Shown here in pieces: positions 6,003-9,285 of a stretch of DNA of 9,285 nt. The stretch's first letter is position 1; each line of letters starts with the position of its first letter. The DNA comes from an uncultured Gemella sp. Lineage in GTDB: Bacteria; Bacillota; Bacilli; Staphylococcales; Gemellaceae. Both the position numbers and the translations under genes were made by a program. The notes under the pieces were generated by a model. The model searched no databases, was not told where the DNA came from, and saw only the letters and a list, made by a program, of their open reading frames with translations. Location: assembly GCF_900766305.1 (NCBI RefSeq), contig NZ_CAAFUZ010000036.1, positions 1 through 9,285 of the forward strand, read 5' to 3'.

Positions 6003-6121
6003 TTTCGTCTACATTGTAGATGTAGCATATTTTGTCTATGTTATAGACGAATAGAGTGAGAAATGTTATACTAATTACGTAAGGAAGAAAAAATCATTAT
6101 TAATCGTCTACATTGTAGACG
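6003..6121. promoter_or_regulatory. Three palindromic centromere/operator sites downstream of the par operon
   Basis: The same palindrome as upstream of parA recurs at 6003-6022 (last half degenerate), 6031-6051 (TTTGTCTATG..TAGACGAA) and 6105-6121, where CGTCTAC-ATT-GTAGACG is perfect. With the two upstream sites, five copies bracket parA and its partner gene. The middle site overlaps the -35 of a downstream promoter, and the last lies between that promoter and the next gene's ribosome binding site. Confidence 0.75.
6044..6072 (+). promoter_or_regulatory. Extended -10 promoter overlapping a partition palindrome
   Basis: TGTTATACT supplies a TG-extended -10 (TATACT, 6067-6072). TAGACG (6044-6049) is a 4/6 match to the -35 with a 17-base spacer and is itself the right half of the palindrome at 6031-6051. 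It would transcribe the small genes from 6142 on. Binding of the partition protein should block it. Confidence 0.55.
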
Positions 6122-6141
6122 TAATAATTGGAGGAATTAAA

Positions 6142-6324
6142 TTGAAAGAGTATATTAAATGGTTTTTAGAAGTTGTATTAGGAAAGTCGTATAAAGATAT
6201 AAGTACAATTGAATTGTGGCAAATTGAAAAGAAAAGTGTACAAAGAAATGAAGGTATTACAAATATTAAGAGGGTTAATATTTTGGAAAAGCAAATGAGT
6301 ATATATGATAATTCTATGATGTGA
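6142..6324 (+). CDS. Small protein of unknown function
   Basis: This encodes 60 residues from a TTG start with GGAGG 7 bases upstream (6130-6134), a strong signal that supports a real gene. The peptide starts KEYIKWFLEVVLGKSY and is otherwise charged and helical, with no signal peptide or complete membrane segment. I know no family for it. It is the first gene after the downstream partition palindromes, so it may be controlled by the RHH protein, and it is followed 37 bases later by a small membrane protein. An accessory role in maintenance or a small regulator are possible but unsupported. Confidence 0.6.
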   Translation: MKEYIKWFLEVVLGKSYKDISTIELWQIEKKSVQRNEGITNIKRVNILEKQMSIYDNSMM

Positions 6325-6361
6325 AATATATTAAATATGTTAAAAAATGAGGTGTATTGAC

Positions 6362-6592
6362 ATGTTAGCAATCATTATAGGATTTCTGGTTGGGTTTATT
6401 GGTGTAAGCATTATTAGAGTCATATGGTATGTATTTAGTTGGATATTAATTAAGACAGTATTTACAATACGCAAATTAAGTGATCATTTACAAGACGGAA
6501 TTATTAATTTCGTGAGTGTGCTATATAGAAATATCAAAGACGCTATTAATAATCAACATGAATATAGTGTGAGAAATAGAAATCAAAGATAA
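6362..6592 (+). CDS. Small membrane protein of unknown function
   Basis: This encodes 76 residues. The ATG at 6362 has GAGGTG 7 bases upstream, while the in-frame ATG at 6347 overlaps that site. A hydrophobic N-terminal part (about residues 2-36, AIIIGFLVGFIGVSIIRVIW onward) can span the membrane once or twice. The rest is basic and polar and probably cytoplasmic. No motif is recognised. It sits in a run of three small same-strand genes with short gaps (37 and 30 bases), consistent with one transcript starting near 6079. Confidence 0.6.
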   Translation: MLAIIIGFLVGFIGVSIIRVIWYVFSWILIKTVFTIRKLSDHLQDGIINFVSVLYRNIKDAINNQHEYSVRNRNQR

Positions 6593-6622
6593 GACTTTAT
6601 ACAAAGAAAGAGAGTTGTTTAG

Positions 6623-6934
6623 ATGTTACTACAAAAACATTATGACAAGATAAAATTTGTCATTAATCATGGGAGCGATGAACAGCTACGTGATATTGGC
6701 CTCGACCAAAAGACAATATCACGTTTAAGACAAGATATAAGCTATATCAAAGAAATGAAACTGTCCACCGCACTTAAATTATATCATTTTTATTTCGACT
6801 ATTGGGCTACAATTGTAGGAATTGATATAGGAACTAGCGAGTTTTTAAGCGCATCCGATTTATCTATGAAAAAATATACACAGACCAGAGTAAAGAAATT
6901 TCAAGAATTATCACGAGATATAAAAATCGTTTAA
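6623..6934 (+). CDS. HTH-containing small protein, C-terminus possibly a RuvC-I fragment
   Basis: This encodes 103 residues. The ribosome binding site (AAAGAGAG) is weaker than those of its neighbours. Residues 20-57 read like a Cro/XRE-type helix-turn-helix of small phage and plasmid regulators: EQLRDIGLDQKTISRLRQD, then MKLSTALKLYHFY. From about residue 62 the character changes to IVGIDIGTSEFLSASDL, like the RuvC-I strand of TnpB/OrfB nucleases with its catalytic Asp (D68). The frame ends at 6934, but a TnpB-like reading continues in other frames downstream. I infer either a chimera made by deletion or a HTH-TnpB-like gene cut by a frameshift. The HTH part alone could still be functional. 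Confidence 0.5.
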   Translation: MLLQKHYDKIKFVINHGSDEQLRDIGLDQKTISRLRQDISYIKEMKLSTALKLYHFYFDYWATIVGIDIGTSEFLSASDLSMKKYTQTRVKKFQELSRDIKIV

Positions 6935-7347
6935 CAGATAGAAACATGGATGCACGAAAAGTTGAAAGGAAGTTTTTAAAGGAATTAAAAAACATATTAA
7001 TAGTGTTATCAAAGAATTATTAGAATTATATCCTCATCCACGTATTTTTATTATAGGTAAAGGAAGTAGTATAAACGAACGAGACTTAATCTATGGAAAA
7101 GTTTTTGCGATGACACATAAGTGTTTATATAAAGCAATTGAAGACTATGATGAGATTGTTCTGATAGATGAACAGTTTACATCTTTAATTTGTCCTAGAC
7201 GTATCCATACAAATAAGAAAAATAGGACAAGAAACAATCCATTTTCATTGTCAATCTTGTGGTTATGAAAACCCAAACGACAACGTCGTGGCGTCATACA
7301 ACATAGATCAAAGATTTTGGGAGAATAATGTAACCGGTAAAAAGTAG
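6917..7347 (+). pseudogene. Decayed TnpB/OrfB-like (IS200/IS605-type) nuclease gene
   Basis: Three frames together give one TnpB-like C-terminal half. First comes RYKNRLTDRNMDARKVERK; then, after shifts near 6922 and 6972, FKGIKKHINS to IGKGSSINERDLIYGKV and on to DEIVLIDEQFTSLICPRR (7191-7202). After another shift near 7225 comes FHCQSCGYENPNDNVVASYNI, with stop at 7345-7347. DEQFTS..C and the CQSCGYE ribbon ending ND.VVASYNI are classic for this family and include the RuvC-III Asp. The second zinc cysteine is Arg (CGT, one change from TGT), and no Glu is visible at the usual RuvC-II place (IFIIGKG). Frameshifts at A/T runs fit natural decay or sequencing error. An active nuclease is very unlikely as written. 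Confidence 0.7.
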
Positions 7348-7417
7348 AAAAACTATTCTAAAAGAATTGAGATGATTATTTGTATGTCTAATTCATTTAA
7401 GTGGGAGTTCTACTTTT
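7340..7417 (+). repeat. 10-bp inverted repeat at the 3' end of the tnpB remnant
   Basis: AAAAGTAGAA (7340-7349) is exactly complementary to TTCTACTTTT (7408-7417), spanning the tnpB stop codon. In IS200/IS605-type elements the structured guide RNA and right end lie just here, so it may be their remnant. It could equally be a chance A+T-rich pairing. A TATAGACG half-site of the partition palindrome follows at 7417-7424. Confidence 0.35.
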
Positions 7418-7592
7418 ATAGACGTTAAGAAATCGATTATTCATCATATGATATGATGGGTATGTCTTATTGTTTCTATTGTATTTTTAATCATGAATAA
7501 ATATGAGTATACACATACACATGTGCATTTACTACCGGCAGAATTGAATGGTAAATTTCAAAATACATTTTAGACAAGAGGAGAATTTAAGA

Positions 7593-8849
7593 ATGAAGAA
7601 ATTTAGTTTAGGATTCATAACTACAAGTCTTATTGCGACAACTTTGATTATGGGAAGTCCTATGGCTCAAGCTACTGATGTTCATCAGTCTCCTATACAA
7701 AATGTAAATGAGCAAGGTTTAAATTTAAGCCAGCAATATGAACCTAAAGCAATGACTATTACCGATGAAAATGGCCAAGTACTTTATGATTATCATGGAG
7801 AAACGTCATCAGATCCAGCATCAATTACGAAATTGATGACCCTCTATTTAACATTCGATGCTTTAAATAATGGAAAGATTAATAAAGATCAAAAAATAAA
7901 AATAACAGCAGATTATGAAAATATGTCTACCTTACCTAATTTATCAACGGTTAAATTAAAAAAAGGACAAATCTATACTATAGATGAAATAATGAAGCAA
8001 GTCTCACTAGCTTCTAGTAACCCAGCAACATTAATATTAGGAGAAAAAATAGACGGTTCAACTTCAAAATTTACAGATCGTATGAATAAAAAAGCAAAAG
8101 AGTTAGGCATGAATCATACCCACTTTACCAATCCCTCTGGCGCATCTAATGACTTGTTAAAACCGTACAAACCTAAAAAATATAAAGATGAGGCAAAGAC
8201 AAAAACAACATCTCAAGATATTAGTTTGTTGATACATAGCCTATTAAAAAAACACCCAGAGATTATAAATTATACAAAGTTAACGCATGGTAAACAGTAT
8301 AACCAAGACTTCGAAACCACTAATTTATCGTTAAAGGGAGAGCCCGAAGAATACTTAGGAACTGATGGATTAAAAACAGGAACGAGTGATGAAGGGTATA
8401 GTATAGCCCTTACGAATGACCAAGATCATTTGCGATTAAATGCCACAATATTGGATGTTAAACCCTATCCGAGTGAACAAGCGAAGCATGTTAGAAATCA
8501 GATTGCGAATCACATGATAGAAGATTTAAGAAAAGAATATACATACACAAAAGTGATGGGTAAAGGTACGCATAAAATTGATGGAAAAGAAATCACAGTG
8601 AGTCAAAATTTATACGATATCGTTCCAAAGAACAAGGATAAATGGTCACTCAAGATTAATAAAGATAATCAAGTCTATGTGTCTTACCCAAGAAAGTTCA
8701 TTAAAGGTAGTCATGCACCCCATGTCCATGCTGATAAGAATCATTCTTTCATTAATGGGATAAAGAATTTCTTTAAGTATGCTTGTATTGTCTTTATTGT
8801 AATCGCTATTTTACTTTTCATAGTTAAAAAAAGAGGAAAACAAAATTAA
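7593..8849 (+). CDS. PBP4-like D,D-carboxypeptidase/transpeptidase
   Basis: This encodes 418 residues from the ATG at 7593, which has GAGGAG 9 bases upstream; an earlier in-frame ATG at 7548 would put 15 residues before the signal peptide. Residues 1-27 form a signal peptide ending AQA. The serine-penicillin-binding motifs are all present: SITK (S77, K80), SSN (141-143) and KTG (261-263). The order, spacing and flanks (MSTLPNLS, TDGLKTGTSD) closely resemble staphylococcal PBP4. A beta-rich C-terminal domain follows, then a membrane anchor at about 391-411 with a basic tail. It should act outside the membrane on peptidoglycan stem peptides; PBP4 of S. aureus adds secondary cross-links and can affect beta-lactam susceptibility. 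The gene is intact, between broken tnpB and mob genes. Its exact activity is inferred from the family. Confidence 0.93.
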   Translation: MKKFSLGFITTSLIATTLIMGSPMAQATDVHQSPIQNVNEQGLNLSQQYEPKAMTITDENGQVLYDYHGETSSDPASITKLMTLYLTFDALNNGKINKDQKIKITADYENMSTLPNLSTVKLKKGQIYTIDEIMKQVSLASSNPATLILGEKIDGSTSKFTDRMNKKAKELGMNHTHFTNPSGASNDLLKPYKPKKYKDEAKTKTTSQDISLLIHSLLKKHPEIINYTKLTHGKQYNQDFETTNLSLKGEPEEYLGTDGLKTGTSDEGYSIALTNDQDHLRLNATILDVKPYPSEQAKHVRNQIANHMIEDLRKEYTYTKVMGKGTHKIDGKEITVSQNLYDIVPKNKDKWSLKINKDNQVYVSYPRKFIKGSHAPHVHADKNHSFINGIKNFFKYACIVFIVIAILLFIVKKRGKQN

Positions 8850-8861
8850 GTTATGAGTATC

Positions 8862-9218
8862 CTTAGAAATTCGTTTCATGGCGTTATTCTTTTGTTCTTC
8901 GTAATAATTCGTGGTTTCTTTAAATTGTTCTATTTCTTGATGTTTGCATTACGATTTATGTTTAGGTGCTCCACGTTCCAATTTATAGCCTTTATCATTC
9001 ACGTATTGATTAAATCTATCTTGAAATTCCGTCATTGCTTTTTTATTGCCCAGTATTTCTTTAACACTTAATCGTCCATCCTCTGTTATAGGTACGACGC
9101 CAAAGTGCATATGCGGTGTTTTTTCATCCATATGCACTGTTACATATAAGATATTTTCTGCTCCATACTCTTTCCTACGATTAGTCAAGTACTTATAATT
9201 AAAATAAGCATTACTTAA
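8862..9218 (-). pseudogene. mob: Truncated MobV/Pre-type relaxase gene
   Basis: The minus strand encodes the core of a pMV158/pUB110-type mobilisation relaxase: [18 protein letters not shown], with motif III HxDExxPHxH ([10 protein letters not shown]), then [13 protein letters not shown] and [14 protein letters not shown]. The frame is interrupted by TAA at 8949-8951, yet mob-like sequence continues in the same frame (HQEIEQFKETTNYYEEQKNN), so one nonsense codon is present. The 5' part, including motif I, is missing: reading upstream, a TAG occurs at 9219-9221 inside the terminal inverted repeat. The 3' end is cut close to the PBP4-like gene. It is not functional as written, but indicates the plasmid was once mobilisable. 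Confidence 0.85.
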
Positions 9219-9285
9219 CTAAACCGTTCATTTTAATTTTTTTGAATAAGGTGTTAAACTATATTTGATTGTACGTTTGGCTAAT
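9172..9285. repeat. Right copy of 114-bp terminal inverted repeat
   Basis: This is the perfect reverse complement of 3-116. The mob remnant starts within it and continues inward only on this side. If the molecule were circular, the two copies would meet with just AC between them, forming a 230-bp near-perfect palindrome. Confidence 0.95.

Noticed and set aside
6108..6371. Minus-strand 87-codon frame
   Set aside because: It is opposite to the small gene with the strong GGAGG/TTG start and begins within the next gene's start region.
7470..7499. Possible promoter (TTGTTT) for the PBP4-like gene
   Set aside because: No acceptable -10 lies 16-18 bases downstream; the promoter cannot be placed by eye.
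8853..9071. Plus-strand 72-codon hydrophobic frame after the PBP4-like gene
   Set aside because: It is the antisense of the relaxase remnant, whose motif [10 protein letters not shown] is unmistakable.
1..9285. CRISPR arrays, tRNA or rRNA genes, and IS431/IS256-type ends
   Set aside because: No regularly spaced repeats with unique spacers, no cloverleaf or rRNA signature, and no known insertion-sequence terminal repeats were seen.

Overview
The window looks like a small staphylococcal plasmid, or a plasmid-derived contig. The reasons are very low G+C, strong GGAGG-type ribosome binding sites with several TTG starts, a RepA_N-type initiator, a ParA partition module and a MobV relaxase remnant. 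The first and last 114 bases are perfect inverted copies of each other, so the ends may be a real palindromic junction or the point where a short-read assembly stopped. Topology cannot be decided from the sequence alone.

Layout. Positions 1-526 hold the left inverted repeat and staphylococcal GGGAC-type intergenic repeats. Positions 527-1366 carry a divergent pair: a small secreted, amphipathic, bacteriocin/toxin-like protein (minus) and a three-helix membrane protein (plus) that could be its immunity protein. Positions 1367-2500 are mostly non-coding, with a gene fragment (1475-1660), a terminator-like hairpin and a 60-bp repeat shared with position 244. Next come a LOG-family phosphoribohydrolase (2501-3061, minus), a second fragment related to the first (3241-3370, minus), and repA (3380-4384, minus) with iteron-like repeats inside the gene.

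Replication and maintenance. Opposite the repA leader there is a well-formed promoter, two stem-loops and a terminator, consistent with a roughly 148-nt antisense RNA controlling RepA synthesis. Divergently, parA and a ribbon-helix-helix DNA-binding partner form an operon. It is bracketed on both sides by about five copies of a 17-23 bp palindrome (core CGTCTAC-ATT-GTAGACG), the likely centromere/operator. One downstream copy overlaps a good extended -10 promoter for three small genes of unknown function (6142-6934).

Accessory end. From about 6800 to 7347 there is a decayed TnpB/OrfB-like RuvC nuclease gene. Its N-terminal end appears joined to an HTH-bearing ORF, and it is broken by frameshifts and loss of a zinc-ribbon cysteine. 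An intact PBP4-like D,D-carboxypeptidase/transpeptidase gene (7593-8849) follows, with a signal peptide, all three serine-active-site motifs and a C-terminal membrane anchor. The right end is a broken MobV relaxase gene (minus) running into the inverted repeat. The most notable points are the plasmid-borne PBP4 homologue, the HTH/TnpB-like chimera, the toxin/immunity-like pair, and the palindrome-flanked partition locus that may also control downstream small genes.
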